From Argentina anserina (Eukaryota > Streptophyta > Magnoliopsida > Rosales > Rosaceae), in contig NW_026089403.1 of assembly GCF_933775445.1 (NCBI RefSeq), positions 124,001-188,000 of the forward strand: a DNA stretch of 64,000 nt. The letters are read 5' to 3'. Numbering within the stretch: position 1 is the first letter of the stretch; every line of letters begins with the position of its first letter. A model generated the notes under the pieces. It was not told the origin of the DNA. It saw only the letters and a program-made list of their open reading frames with translations, and made no database searches. Shown piece after piece: positions 24,144-36,467 of this stretch. A program made the position numbers and the translations under genes.

Positions 24144-25236
24144 GTATCTTTCTGTAAGGCTTTCTGATGCGAGTTTCTATTGAATTTGAGAGTTTTGCAA
24201 GTGTGGGAGTGTGTTTCTTTCAAACTGAGTATCTTTACATCGTTTGCGTATCTTTAATATTCCAATTGAGTATCTTTACATCGTTTGCGTATCTTTACTA
24301 TTCCAATTGTGTTTCTTTTCATTTCTCGTTTGAGTATCTTTCTGTAGGGCTTCTGATGCGAGTTTCTATTGTATTTGAGAGTTTTGCAAGTGTGGGAGTG
24401 TGTTTCTTTCAAACTGAGTATCTTTACATCGTTTGCGTATCTTTACTATTCCAATTGAGTATCTTTACATCGTTTGCGTATGTTTACTATTCCAATTGTT
24501 TATCTTTACATCGTTTGCGTATCTTTACTATTCCAATTGTGTATCTTTTCATTTCTCGTTTGAGTATCTTTCTGTAGGGCTTCTGATGCGAGTTTCTATT
24601 GTATTTGAGAGTTTTGCAAGTGTGGGAGTGTGTTTCTTTCAAACTGAGTATCTTTACATCGTTTGCGTATCTTTACTATTCCAATTGTGTATCTTTTCAT
24701 TTCTCGTTTGAGTATCTTTCTGTAAGGCTTTCTGATGCGAGTTTCTATTGAATTTGAGAGTTTTGCAAGTGTGGGAGTGTGTTTCTTTCAAACTGAGTAT
24801 CTTTACATCGTTTGCGTATCTTTAATATTCCAATTGAGTATCTTTACATCGTTTGCGTATCTTTACTATTCCAATTGTGTTTCTTTTCATTTCTCGTTTG
24901 AGTATCTTTCTGTAGGGCTTCTGATGCGAGTTTCTATTGTATTTGAGAGTTTTGCAAGTGTGGGAGTGTGTTTCTTTCAAACTGAGTATCTTTACATCGT
25001 TTGCGTATCTTTACTATTCCAATTGAGTATCTTTACATCGTTTGCGTATGTTTACTATTCCAATTGTTTATCTTTACATCGTTTGCGTATCTTTACTATT
25101 CCAATTGTGTATCTTTTCATTTCTCGTTTGAGTATCTTTCTGTAGGGCTTCTGATGCGAGTTTCTATTGTATTTGAGAGTTTTGCAAGTGTGGGAGTGTG
25201 TTTCTTTCAAACTGAGTATCTTTACATCGTTTGCGT
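24144..25236 (+). repeat. 568-bp tandem duplication
   Basis: 24144-24711 is repeated from 24712 to about 25236. Both copies carry TCTTTAATATTCC (near 24252 and 24820), TTGTGTTTCTTTTC and AATTGTTTATC. The related locus near 28.62-29.03 kb has only one copy, so this duplication is private to the upstream segment and younger than the 4457-bp-spaced duplication. Confidence 0.9.
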
Positions 25237-27319
25237 ATGTTTACTATTCCAATTGTGTATCTTTACATCATTTGCGTATGTTTACTATTCCAATTGTGTA
25301 TCTTTACATCGTTTGCGTATCTTTACTATTCCAATTGTGTATCTTTACATCGTTTGCGTATCTTTACTATTCCAATTGTGTATCTTTTGATTTCTCGTTT
25401 GAGTATCTTTCTGTAGGGCTTCTGATGCGAGTTTCTATTGTATTTGAGAGTTTTGCAAGTGTGGGAGTGTGTTTCTTTCAAACTGAGTTTCTTTACATCG
25501 TTTGCGTATCTTTACTATTCCAATTGTGTATCTTTTGATTTCTCGTTTGAGTATCTTTCTGTAGGGCTTCTGATGCGAGTTTCTATTGTATTTGAGAGTT
25601 TTGAAAGTGTGGGAGTGTGTTTCTTTCAAACTAAGTATCTTTACATCGTTTGCGTATCTTTACTATTCCAATTGTGTATCTTTTTATTTCTCGTTTGAGT
25701 ATCTTTCTGTAGGGCTTCTGATGCGAGTTTCTATTGTATTTGAGAGTTTTGCAAGTGTGGGAGTGTGTTTCTTTCAAACTGAGTATCTTTACATCGTTTG
25801 CATATCTTTACTATTCCAATTGTGTATCTTTACATCGTTTGCGTATCTTTACTATTCCAATTGTGTATCTTTTCAATTCTCGTTTGAGTATCTTTCTGTA
25901 AGGCTTCTGATGCGAGTTTCTATTGTATTTGAGAGTTTTGCAAGTGTGGGAGTGTGTTTATTTCAAACTGAGTAACTTCACATCGTTTGCGTATCTTTAC
26001 TATTCCAATTGTGTATCTTTTCATTTCTCGTTTGAGTATCTTTCTGTAGGGCTTCTGATGCGAGTTTCTATTGTATTTGAGAGTTTTGCAAGTGTGGGAG
26101 TGTGTTTCTTTCAAACTGAGTATCTTTACATCGTTTGCGTATGTTTACTATTCCAATTGTGTATCTTTACATCATTTGCGTATGTTTACTATTCGAATTG
26201 TGTATCTTTACATCGTTTGCGTATCTTTACTATTCCAATTGTGTATCTTTACATTGTTTGCGTATCTTTACTATTCTAATTGTGTATCTTTTCATTTCTC
26301 GTTTGAGTATCTTTCTGTAAGGCTTCTGATGCGAGTTTCTATTATATTTGAGAGTTTTGCAAGTGTGGGAGTGTGTTTCTTTCAAACTGAGTATCTTTAC
26401 ATCGTTTGCGTATCTTTACTATTCCAATTGTGTATCTTTTCATTTCTCGTTTGAGTATCTTTCTGTAAGGCTTCTGATGCGAGTTTCTATTGTATTTGAG
26501 AGTTTTGCAAATGAGGGAGTGTGTTTCTTTCAAACTGAGTATCTTTACATCGTTTGCGTATCTTTACTATTCCAATTGTGTATCTTTACATCGTTTGCGT
26601 ATCTTTACTATTCCAATTGTGTATCTTTACATCGTTTGCGTATCTTTACTATTCCAATTGTGTATCTTTTCATTTCTCGTTTGAGTATCTTTCTGTAGGG
26701 CTTCTGATGCGAGTTTCTATTGTATTTGAGAGTTTTGCAAGTGTGGGAGTGTGTTTCTTTCAAACTGAGTATCTTTACATCGTTTGCGTATGTTTACTAT
26801 TCCAATTGTGTATCTTTTCAATTCTCGTTTGAGTATCTTTCTGTAAGGCTTCTGATGCGAGTTTCTATTGTATTTGAGAGTTTTGCAAGTGTGGGAGTGT
26901 GTTTATTTCAAACTGAGTATCTTCACATCGTTTGCGTATCTTTACTATTCCAATTGTGTATCTTTTCATTTCTCGTTTGAGTATCTTTCTGTAGGGCTTC
27001 TGATGCGAGTTTCTATTGTATTTGAGAGTTTTGCAAGTGTGGGAGTGTGTTTCTTTCAAACTGAGTATCTTTACATCGTTTGAGTATGTTTACTATTGCA
27101 ATTGTGTATCTTTTCAATTCTCGTTTGAGTATCTTTCTGTAAGGCTTCTGATGCGAGTTTCTATTGTATTTGAGAGTTTTGCAAGTGTGGGAGTGTGTTT
27201 ATTTCAAACTGAGTATCTTCACATCGTTTGCGTATCTTTACTATTCCAATTGTGTATCTTTTCATTTCTCGTTTGAGTATCTTTCTGTAGGGCTTCTGAT
27301 GCGAGTTTCTATTGTATTT

Positions 27320-30300
27320 GAGAGTTTTGCAAGTGTGGGAGTGTGTTTCTTTCAAACTGAGTATCTTTACATCGTTTGCGTATGTTTACTATTCCAATTG
27401 TGTATCTTTACATCATTTGCGTATGTTTACTATTCCAATTGTGTATCTTTACATCGTTTGCGTATCTTTACTATTCCAATTGTGTATCTTTACATCGTTT
27501 GCGTATCTTTACTATTCCAATTGTGTATCTTTTCATTTCTCGTTTGAGTCTCTTTCTGTAAGGCTTCTGATGCGAGTTTCTATTGTATTTGAGAGTTTTG
27601 CAAGTGTGGGAGTGTGTTTCTTTCAAACTGAGTATCTTCACATCGTTTGCGTATCTTTACTATTCCAATTGTGTATCTTTTCATTTCTCGTTTGAGTATC
27701 TTTCTGTAGGGCTTCTGATGCGAGTTTCTATTGTATTTGAGAGTTTTGCAAGTGTGGGAGTGTGTTTATTTCAAACTGAGTATCTTCACATCGTTTGCGT
27801 ATCTTTACTATTCCAATTGTGTATCTTTTCATTTCTCGTTTGAGTATCTTTCTGTAAGGCTTCTGATGCGAGTTTCTATTGTATTTGAGAGTTTTGCAAG
27901 TGTGGGAGTGTGTTTCTTTCAAACTGAGTATCTTTACATCGTTTGCGTATGTTTACTATTCCAATTGTGTATCTTTACATCATTTGCGTATGTTTACTAT
28001 TCCAATTGTGTATCTTTACATCGTTTGCGTATCTTTACTATTCCAATTGTGTATCTTTACATCGTTTGCGTATCTTTACTATTCCAATTGTGTATCTTTT
28101 CATTTCTCGTTTGAGTATCTTTCTGTAGGGCTTCTGATGCGAGTTTCTATTGTATTTGAGAGTTTTGCAAGTGTGGGAGTGTGTTTCTTTCAAACTGAGT
28201 TTCTTTACATCGTTTGCGTATCTTTACTATTCCAATTGTGTATCTTTACATCGTTTGCGTATCTTTACTATTCCAATTGTGTATCTTTTGATTTCTCGCT
28301 TGAGTATCTTTCTGTAGGGCTTCTGATGCGAGTTTCTATTGTATTTGAGAGTTTTGAAAGTGTGGGAGTGTGTTTCTTTCAAACTAAGTATCTTTACATA
28401 GTTTGCGTATCTTTACTATTCCAATTGTGTTTCTTTTCATTTCTCGTTTGAGTATCTTTCTGTAAGGCTTTCTGATGCAAGTTTCTATTGAATTTGAGAG
28501 TTTTGCAAGTTTGGGAGTGTGTTTCTTTCAAACTGAGTATCTTTACATCGTTTGCGTATCTTTACTATTCCAATTGTGTATCTTTTCATTTCTCGTTTGA
28601 GTATCTTTCTGTAAGGCTTTCTGATGCGAGTTTCTATTGAATTTGAGAGTTTTGCAAGTGTGGGAGTGTGTTTCTTTCAAACTGAGTATCTTTACATCGT
28701 TTGCGTATCTTTACTATTCCAATTGAGTATCTTTACATCGTTTGCGTATCTTTACTATTCCAATTGTGTTTCTTTTCATTTCTCGTTTGAGTATCTTTCT
28801 GTAGGGCTTCTGATGCGAGTTTCTATTGTATTTGAGAGTTTTGCAAGTGTGGGAGTGTGTTTCTTTCAAACTGAGTATCTTTACATCGTTTGCGTATCTT
28901 TACTATTCCAATTGAGTATCTTTACATCGTTTGCGTATGTTTACTATTCCAATTGTTTATCTTTACATCGTTTGCGTATCTTTACTATTCCAATTGTGTA
29001 TCTTTTCATTTCTCGTTTGAGTATCTTTCTGTAGGGCTTCTGATGCGAGTTTCTATTGTATTTGAGAGTTTTGCAAGTGTGGGAGTGTGTTTCTTTCAAA
29101 CTGAGTATCTTTACATCGTTTGCGTATGTTTACTATTCCAATTGTGTATCTTTACATCATTTGCGTATGTTTACTATTCCAATTGTGTATCTTTACATCG
29201 TTTGCGTATCTTTACTATTCCAATTGTGTATCTTTACATCGTTTGCGTATCTTTACTATTCCAATTGTGTATCTTTTCATTTCTCGTTTGAGTATCTTTC
29301 TGTAGGGCTTCTGATGCGAGTTTCTATTGTATTTGAGAGTTTTGCAAGTGTGGGAGTGTGTTTCTTTCAAACTGAGTTTCTTTACATCGTTTGCGTATCT
29401 TTACTATTCCAATTGTGTATCTTTACATCGTTTGCGTATCTTTACTATTCCAATTGTGTATCTTTTGATTTCTCGTTTGAGTATCTTTCTGTAGGGCTTC
29501 TGATGCGAGTTTCTATTGTATTTGAGAGTTTTGAAAGTGTGGGAGTGTGTTTCTTTCAAACTAAGTATCTTTACATCGTTTGCGTATCTTTACTATTCCA
29601 ATTGTGTATCTTTTTATTTCTCGTTTGAGTATCTTTCTGTAGGGCTTCTGATGCGAGTTTCTATTGTATTTGAGAGTTTTGCAAGTGTGGGAGTGTGTTT
29701 CTTTCAAACTGAGTATCTTTACATCGTTTGCATATCTTTACTATTCCAATTGTGTATCTTTACATCGTTTGCGTATCTTTACTATTCCAATTGTGAATCT
29801 TTTCAATTCTCGTTTGAGTATCTTTCTGTAAGGCTTCTGATGCGAGTTTCTATTGTATTTGAGAGTTTTGCAAGTGTGGGAGTGTGTTTATTTCAAACTG
29901 AGTAACTTCACATCGTTTGCGTATCTTTACTATTCCAATTGTGTATCTTTTCATTTCTCGTTTGAGTATCTTTCTGTAGGGCTTCTGATGCGAGTTTCTA
30001 TTGTATTTGAGAGTTTTGCAAGTGTGGGAGTGTGTTTCTTTCAAACTGAGTATCTTTACATCGTTTGCGTATGTTTACTATTCCAATTGTGTATCTTTAC
30101 ATCATTTGCGTATGTTTACTATTCCAATTGTGTATCTTTACATCGTTTGCGTATCTTTACTATTCCAATTGTGTATCTTTACATTGTTTGCGTATCTTTA
30201 CTATTCTAATTGTGTATCTTTTCATTTCTCGTTTGAGTATCTTTCTGTAAGGCTTCTGATGCGAGTTTCTATTATATTTGAGAGTTTTGCAAGTGTGGGA

Positions 30301-30420
30301 GTGTGTTTCTTTCAAACTGAGTATCTTTACATCGTTTGCGTATCTTTACTATTCCAATTGTGTATCTTTTCATTTCTCGTTTGAGTATCTTTCTGTAAGG
30401 CTTCTGATGCGAGTTTCTAT
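27320..30420 (+). repeat. 3.1-kb segmental duplicate of 22863-26490
   Basis: The offset to the upstream copy is 4457 bp up to about 28.9 kb. It becomes 3889 bp after the private 568-bp duplication, and 3930 bp after about 29.4 kb. The last step is exactly 41 bp, because one two-module monomer here corresponds to a one-module monomer near 25.49 kb. Shared rare variants include GAGTAACTTCACATCG (near 25971 and 29901), TTATATTTGAGAG (near 26342 and 30272) and TCTTTTTATTTCTCG. Confidence 0.85.
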
Positions 30421-30680
30421 TGTATTTGAGAGTTTTGCAAGTGAGGGAGTGTGTTTATTTCAAACTGAGTATCTTCACATCGTTTGCGTATCTTTACTAT
30501 TCCAATTGTGTATCTTTTCATTTCTCGTTTGAGTATCTTTCTGTAAGACTTCTGATGCGAGTTTCTATTGTATTTGAGAGTTTTGCAAGTGAGGGAGTGT
30601 GTTTATTTCAAACTGAGTATCTTCACATCGTTTGCGTATCTTTACTATTCCAATTGTGTATCTTTTCATTTCTCGTTTGA
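30385..30680 (+). repeat. Two adjacent near-identical 148-bp monomers
   Basis: 30385-30532 and 30533-30680 share the rare GCAAGTGAGGGAGTG and TTTATTTCAAACTGAG variants. They differ at AAGGCTTCTG against AAGACTTCTG; the AAGACTTCTG form also opens the next monomer. This looks like very recent single-monomer duplication. Confidence 0.85.
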
Positions 30681-32044
30681 GTATCTTTCTGTAAGACTTC
30701 TGATGCGAGTTTCTATTGTATTTGAGAGTTTTGCAAGTGTGGGAGTGTGTTTCTTTCAAACTGAGTATCTTTACATCGTTTGCGTATGTTTACTATTCCA
30801 ATTGTGTATCTTTACATCATTTGCGTATGTTTACTATTCCAATTGTGTATCTTTACATCGTTTGCGTATCTTTACTATTCCAATTGTGTATCTTTTCATT
30901 TCTCGTTTGAGTATCTTTCTGTAAGACTTATGATGCGAGTTTCTATTGTATTTGAGAGTTTTGCAAGTGTGGGAGTGTGTTTCTTTCAAACTGAGTATCT
31001 TTACATCGTTTGCGTATGTTTACTATTCCAATTGTGTATCTTTACATCATTTGCGTATGTTTACTATTCCAATTGTGTATCTTTACATCGTTTGCGTATC
31101 TTTACTATTCCAATTGTGTATCTTTACATTGTTTGCGTATCTTTACTATTCTAATTGTGTATCTTTTCATTTCTCGTTTGAGTATCTTTCTGTAAGGCTT
31201 CTGATGCGAGTTTCTATTATATTTGAGAGTTTTGCAAGTGTGGGAGTGTGTTTCTTTCAAACTGAGTATCTTTACATCGTTTGCGTATCTTTACTATTCC
31301 AATTGTGTATCTTTTCATTTCTCGTTTGAGTATCTTTCTGTAAGGCTTCTGATGCGAGTTTCTATTGTATTTGAGAGTTTTGCAAGTGAGGGAGTGTGTT
31401 TCTTTCAAACTGAGTATCTTTACATCGTTTGCGTATCTTTACTATTCCAATTGTGTATCTTTACATTGTTTGCGTATCTTTACTATTCCAATTGTGTATC
31501 TTTTCATTTCTCGTTTGAGTATCTTTCTGTATGGCTTCTGATGCGAGTTTCTATTGTATTTGAGAGTTTTCCAAGTGTGGGAGTGTGTTTCTTTCAAACT
31601 GAGTATCTTTACATCGTTTGCGTATGTTTACTATTCCAATTGTGTATCTTTACATCGTTTGCGTATCTTTACTATTCCAATTGTGTATCTTTACATCGTT
31701 TGCGTATCTTTACTATTCCAATTGTGTATCTTTTCATTTCTCGTTTGAGTATCTTTCTGTAGGGCTTCTGATGCGAGTTTCTATTGTATTTGAGAGTTTT
31801 GCAAGTGTGGGAGTGTGTTTCTTTCAAACTGAGTATCTTTACATCGTTTGCGTATGTTTACTATTCCAATTGTGTATCTTTTCAATTCTCGTTTGAGTAT
31901 CTTTCTGTAAGGCTTCTGATGCGAGTTTCTATTGTCTTTGAGAGTTTTGCAAGTGTGGGAGTGTGTTTATTTCAAACTGAGTATCTTCACATCGTTTGCG
32001 TATCTTTACTATTCCAATTGTGTATCTTTTCATTTCTCGTTTGA

Positions 32045-32422
32045 GTATCTTTCTGTAGGGCTTCTGATGCGAGTTTCTATTGTATTTGAGAGTTTTGCAA
32101 GTGAGGGAGTGTGTTTCTTTCAAACTGAGTATCTTTACATTGTTTGCATATCTTTACTATTCCAATTGTGTATCTTTACATCGTTTGCGTATCTTTACTA
32201 TTCCAATTGTGTATCTTTTCAATTCTCGTTTGAGTATCTTTCTGTAAGGCTTCTGATGCGAGTTTCTATTGTATTTGAGAGTTTTGCAAGTGAGGGAGTG
32301 TGTTTCTTTCAAACTGAGTATCTTTACATTGTTTGCATATCTTTACTATTCCAATTGTGTATCTTTACATCGTTTGCGTATCTTTACTATTCCAATTGTG
32401 TATCTTTTCAATTCTCGTTTGA
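32045..32422 (+). repeat. Two adjacent near-identical 189-bp monomers
   Basis: 32045-32233 and 32234-32422 are two-module monomers sharing AAGTGAGGGAG, ACATTGTTTGCATATC and TTTTCAATTCTCG. They differ visibly at GTAGGGC against GTAAGGC. The length 189 is a multiple of three, so the translated frame stays open through both; this is not evidence of coding. Confidence 0.88.
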
Positions 32423-33462
32423 GTATCTTTCTGTAAGGCTTCTGATGCGAGTTTCTATTGTATTTGAGAGTTTTGCAAGTGTGGGAGTGTGTTTATTTCA
32501 AACTGAGTATCTTCACATCGTTTGCGTATCTTTACTATTCCAATTGTGTATCTTTTCATTTCTCGTTTGAGTATCTTTCTGTAGGGCTTCTGATGCGAGT
32601 TTCTATTGTATTTGAGAGTTTTGCAAGTGTGGGAGTGTGTTTCTTTCAAACTGAGTATCTTTACATCGTTTGCGTATCTTTACTATTCCAATTGTGTATC
32701 TTTTCATTTCTCGTTTGCGTATCGTTCTGTAAGGCTTCTGATGCGAGTTTCTATTGTATTTGAGAGTTTTGCAAGTGAGGGAGTGTGTTTCTTTCAAACT
32801 GAGTATCTTTACATCGTTTGCGTATCTTTACTATTCCAATTGTGTATCTTTACATTGTTTGCGTATCTTTACTATTCCAATTGTGTATCTTTTCATTTCT
32901 CGTTTGAGTATCTTTCTGTATGGCTTCTGATGCGAGTTTCTATTGTATTTGAGAGTTTTGCAAGTGTGGGAGTGTGTTTCTTTCAAACTGAGTATCTTTA
33001 CATCGTTTTCGTATCTTTACTATTCCAATTGTGTATCTTTTCATTTCTCGTTTGAGTATCTTTCTGTAAGGCTTCTGATGCGAGTTTCTATTGTATTTCA
33101 GACTTTTGGAAGTGTGGGAGAGTGTTTCTTTCAAACTGAGTATCTTTACATCGTTTGCGTATCTTTACTATTCCAATTGTGTATCTTTTCATTTCTCGTT
33201 TGAGTATCGTTCTGTAAGGCTTTCTGATGCGAGTTTCTATTGTATTTGAGAGTTTTGCAAGTGTGGGAGTGTGTTTCTTTCAAACTGAGTATCTTTACAT
33301 CGTTTGCGTATCTTTACTATTCCAATTGTGTATCTTTACATTGTTTGCGTATCTTTACTATTCCAATTGTGTATCTTTTCATTTCTCGTTTGAGTATCTT
33401 TCTGTATGGCTTCTGATGCGAGTTTCTATTGTATTTGAGAGTTTTGCAAGTGTGGGAGTGTG

Positions 33463-33467
33463 TTTCT
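33463..33467. repeat. Left target-site duplication of insertion 2 (TTTCT)
   Basis: TTTCT ends the satellite word GGGAGTGTGTTTCT immediately before the element. The same five bases follow the element at 35211-35215. Confidence 0.93.
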
Positions 33468-35210
33468 TGATAGAGCGTTCGGTTAGAACGTCTATAAAAT
33501 ACCCTGAAAAACATCATCGTTAGTATAGAATAAGCAGGGATCGTTCAGTCCGGGGAATCAAAAGGGCCTCAACACTTATCATGTTATTGGGGGATTTGAT
33601 TTGGATTCTAAAACTACAACGTAAAATAAATCCTAAATTACTTTTATACAATTGATCAACCATTCATCACATAACCAAAACACGAATTCTACTCAAGAAA
33701 CATGTATGACACGTATAGAACAACATATAGGCAGCAAGTATTTTCGATTATTTCTAAGTCCATTTCAATTCCAATTCTAATTAGAGTCCGAAGCGGTTCA
33801 TCTAATCGTTAAGACTTCTTAATTATTTAGAATCAACGAAGCGTTCAATCCTAAACATATGCTAAAGAGAGTTCAACATAACGAAGCGTTCTAGTTAAAC
33901 AACAAAGTAGCACATAAGCACATTAAGTCGAATTGGAGACATGTTACACAAGCATGGCGTCACTCATCTTGATTAAACATGCAAATTCCTAGAACTATCA
34001 CAGCCCTATATAAGTATCCATAATTGAAACACGAAGCGCATATTCAATCGATGAACACTTTGGTGAATTAAATCTCAACCTTAGGAGAACCATGGCCTTG
34101 GCTTCCTCAAGCATTGATTTAGATGTACAAATTCAAGGAATTAATTGAAATAAAACCTAAATTAATTTCGAAATCCTACTGCCCATAGATGCTACACACG
34201 ACATACAAACATATTTCATGAGTTCATGCAATCAAAACATAAAACCAAAGAAGTCTGAATTTATGTTGTTCATATATGAAACCAAAAATAACATCCAATG
34301 ATTCATACAATGAATTCGAAATTTGCAGAAAATAAAAAGAAAGATTACAAGTCATGGATGAATCACACATTAGAAACCTTCTAGGATGGAGCAAGGATGA
34401 ATTCGAATTGGTGGAGGAGGAAGATGAGGACGGCTTGGTGATGATGGATGAAGGTTTTTGACTTGAATTTTCTGGATGTTTTTGGGCAGCAATTCAGCTT
34501 TGTTTGTGAGAGAATGGAGATGGTGAATTGTGAGGGAGGCCATGCCTTTTATAGAGGAAGGAGGAGAGGAGGGGCTGCTAGGGTTTTGAATTGGCTGATC
34601 CATGTATTTCCTATTTTTTCTTTTCTTTCCTTCTCAATTGAATGATGATCATCTTTGTTGTTCACATGCATTCTCCCTTCTTCTAGACCACATGCATTCT
34701 TCAGAATTATCTCTTTGTTCTCTCCTTCCTTTTTCTTCTTTTGTTTCCTTCTTTTCTTATTTTTTCCATTTAATAGCCCGATGAACCTTCCCTCCTTTAA
34801 GGCTGCATACTTCTTCCTTTTCATCTTATTCAGAAACTAAATTATTTCTTTCCTTTTTCTCATTTTGTTTCCTTCTTCTCCTCTTTCTTTCCATAATTTC
34901 CAAGTCATTATCTCACATTTAATTCTGAAAATAAGGAAAGGAAATAATAAATATAAATCACATATGTTACAGAATTATCGAATAATAAAAATCCTAACCA
35001 AACTAGGTTTCCTAGTTCGACAAGGAATACTACTCTATAGCACTCTCGACAATTTCTGCATTTTACACCCGTTTTAGCACCAAAAGGGAACGAACGTCAC
35101 TAAAGACTCCTAACTCGACTCAATGACTCTATACTACAATAATAAGGGCTAAGTAAAGTACGAATGGAGGTAAAAATATGTTAAGAACGTCGCACAAAGT
35201 GCTCCTATCA
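33468..35210 (+). mobile_element. LTR-type retrotransposon insertion 2, probably a solo LTR (1743 bp)
   Basis: A 1743-bp non-satellite block begins TGATAGAGCG and ends GTGCTCCTATCA. The ends form a short imperfect inverted repeat (TGATAG/CTATCA), and a perfect 5-bp duplication TTTCT flanks it. The 5' block 33513-33559 (CATCGTTAGTATAGAATAAG ... GATCGTTCA ... CCGGGGAATC) and a region near 33.62-33.68 kb (TGATCAACCA, CACATAA) are homologous to insertion 1, as are the promoter core and 3' end. No retrotransposon protein or second LTR copy is visible. The motif ACGAAGCG recurs (near 33836, 33888 and 34031). Both elements have the same orientation relative to the satellite. Confidence 0.88.
34481..34560 (+). 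promoter_or_regulatory. Putative LTR promoter core
   Basis: TTTGGGCAG at 34481 is followed 69 bp later by TATAGAGGAAG (34550-34560), part of TTTTATAGAGG. Word and spacing match insertion 1 (17561 and 17631). Function as a U3 promoter is inferred from the conservation. Confidence 0.5.
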
Positions 35211-35215
35211 TTTCT
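35211..35215. repeat. Right target-site duplication of insertion 2 (TTTCT)
   Basis: TTTCT follows CTATCA and continues into TTCAAACTGAGTATC, restoring the satellite when joined to the left flank. Confidence 0.93.
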
Positions 35216-36467
35216 TTCAAACTGAGTATCTTCACATCGTTTGCGTATCTTTACTATTCCAATTGTGTATCTTTTCATTTCTCGTTTGAGTATCTTTCTG
35301 TAGGGCTTCTGATGCGAGTTTCTATTGTATTTGAGAGTTTTGCAAGTGTGGGAGTGTGTTTCTCTCAATCTGAGTATCTTTACATCGTTTGCGTATGTTT
35401 ACTATTCCAATTGTGTATCTTTACATCGTTTGCGTATGTTTACTATTCCAATTGTGTATCTTTACATCGTTTGCGAATCTTTACTATTCCAATTGTGTAT
35501 CTTTTCATTTCTCGTTTGAGTATCTTTCTGTAAGGCTTCTGATGCGAGTTTCTATTGTATTTGAGAGTTTTGCAAGTGTGGGAGTGTGTTTCTTTCAAAC
35601 TGAGTATCTTTACATCGTTTGCGTATCTTTACTATTCCAATTGTGTATCTTTTCATTTCTCGTTTGAGTATCTTTTTGTAAGGCTTTCTGATGCGAGTTT
35701 CTATTGAATTTGAGAGTTTTGCAAGTGTGGGAGTGTGTTTCTTTCAAACTGAGTATCTTTACATCGTTTGCCTATCTTTACTATTCCAATTGTGTATCTT
35801 TACATCGTTTGCGTATCTTTACTATTCCAATTGTGTATCTTTTCATTTCTCGTTTGAGTATCTTTCTGTAAGGCTTTCGGATGCGAGTTTCTATTGAATT
35901 TGAGAGTTTTGCAAGTGTGGGAATGTGTTTCTTTCAAACTGAGTATCTTTACATCGTTTGCGTATCTTTACTATTCCAATTGTGTATCTTTTCATTCCTC
36001 GTTTGAGTATCTTTCTGTAGGGCTTCTGATGCGAGTTTCTATTGTATTTGAGAGTTTTGCAAGTGTGGGAGTGTGTTTCTTTCAAACTGAGTATCTTTAC
36101 ATCGTTTCCGTATGTTTACTATTCCAATTGTGTATCTTTACATCGTTTGCGTATCTTTACTATTCCAATTGTGTATCTTTACATCGTTTGCGTATCTTTA
36201 CTATTCTAATTGTGTATCTTTTCATTTCTCGTTTGAGTATCTTTCTGTAAGGCTTTCTGATGCGAGTTTCTATTGAATTTGAGAGTTTTGCAAGTGTGGG
36301 AGTGTGTTTCTTTCAAACTGAGTATCTTTACATCGTTTCCGTATGTTTACTATTCCAATTGTGTAGCTTTACATCGTTTGCGTATCTTTACTATTCCAAT
36401 TGTGTATCTTTACATCGTTTGCGTATCTTTACAATTCCAATTGAGTATCTTTTCATTTCTCGTTTGA

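Larger units (their letters stand above)
18785..33467 (+). repeat. Satellite array, arm 2
   Basis: The same satellite resumes in register and orientation after insertion 1. Sequence from 18815 to about 19737 matches 10949-11871, so the insertion sits inside a unit also seen, uninterrupted, in arm 1. This arm is rich in the TTTATTTCAAACTGAGTATC monomer (last seen near 32491) and the GTATGTTT/CATCATTTG four-module monomer. It contains nested duplications of about 4.3-4.5 kb, 1581 bp, 568 bp, 189 bp and 148 bp, described separately. The last kilobase before insertion 2 holds irregular monomers. No gene is seen. Confidence 0.97.

Noticed and set aside
34549..34824. 91-codon minus-strand Lys/Glu-rich frame inside insertion 2
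   Set aside because: Low-complexity translation of a pyrimidine-rich stretch; no counterpart in insertion 1.
33468..35210. Complete LTR retrotransposon with two LTRs
   Set aside because: The first few hundred bases are not repeated near the 3' end, and no gag-pol coding is present.
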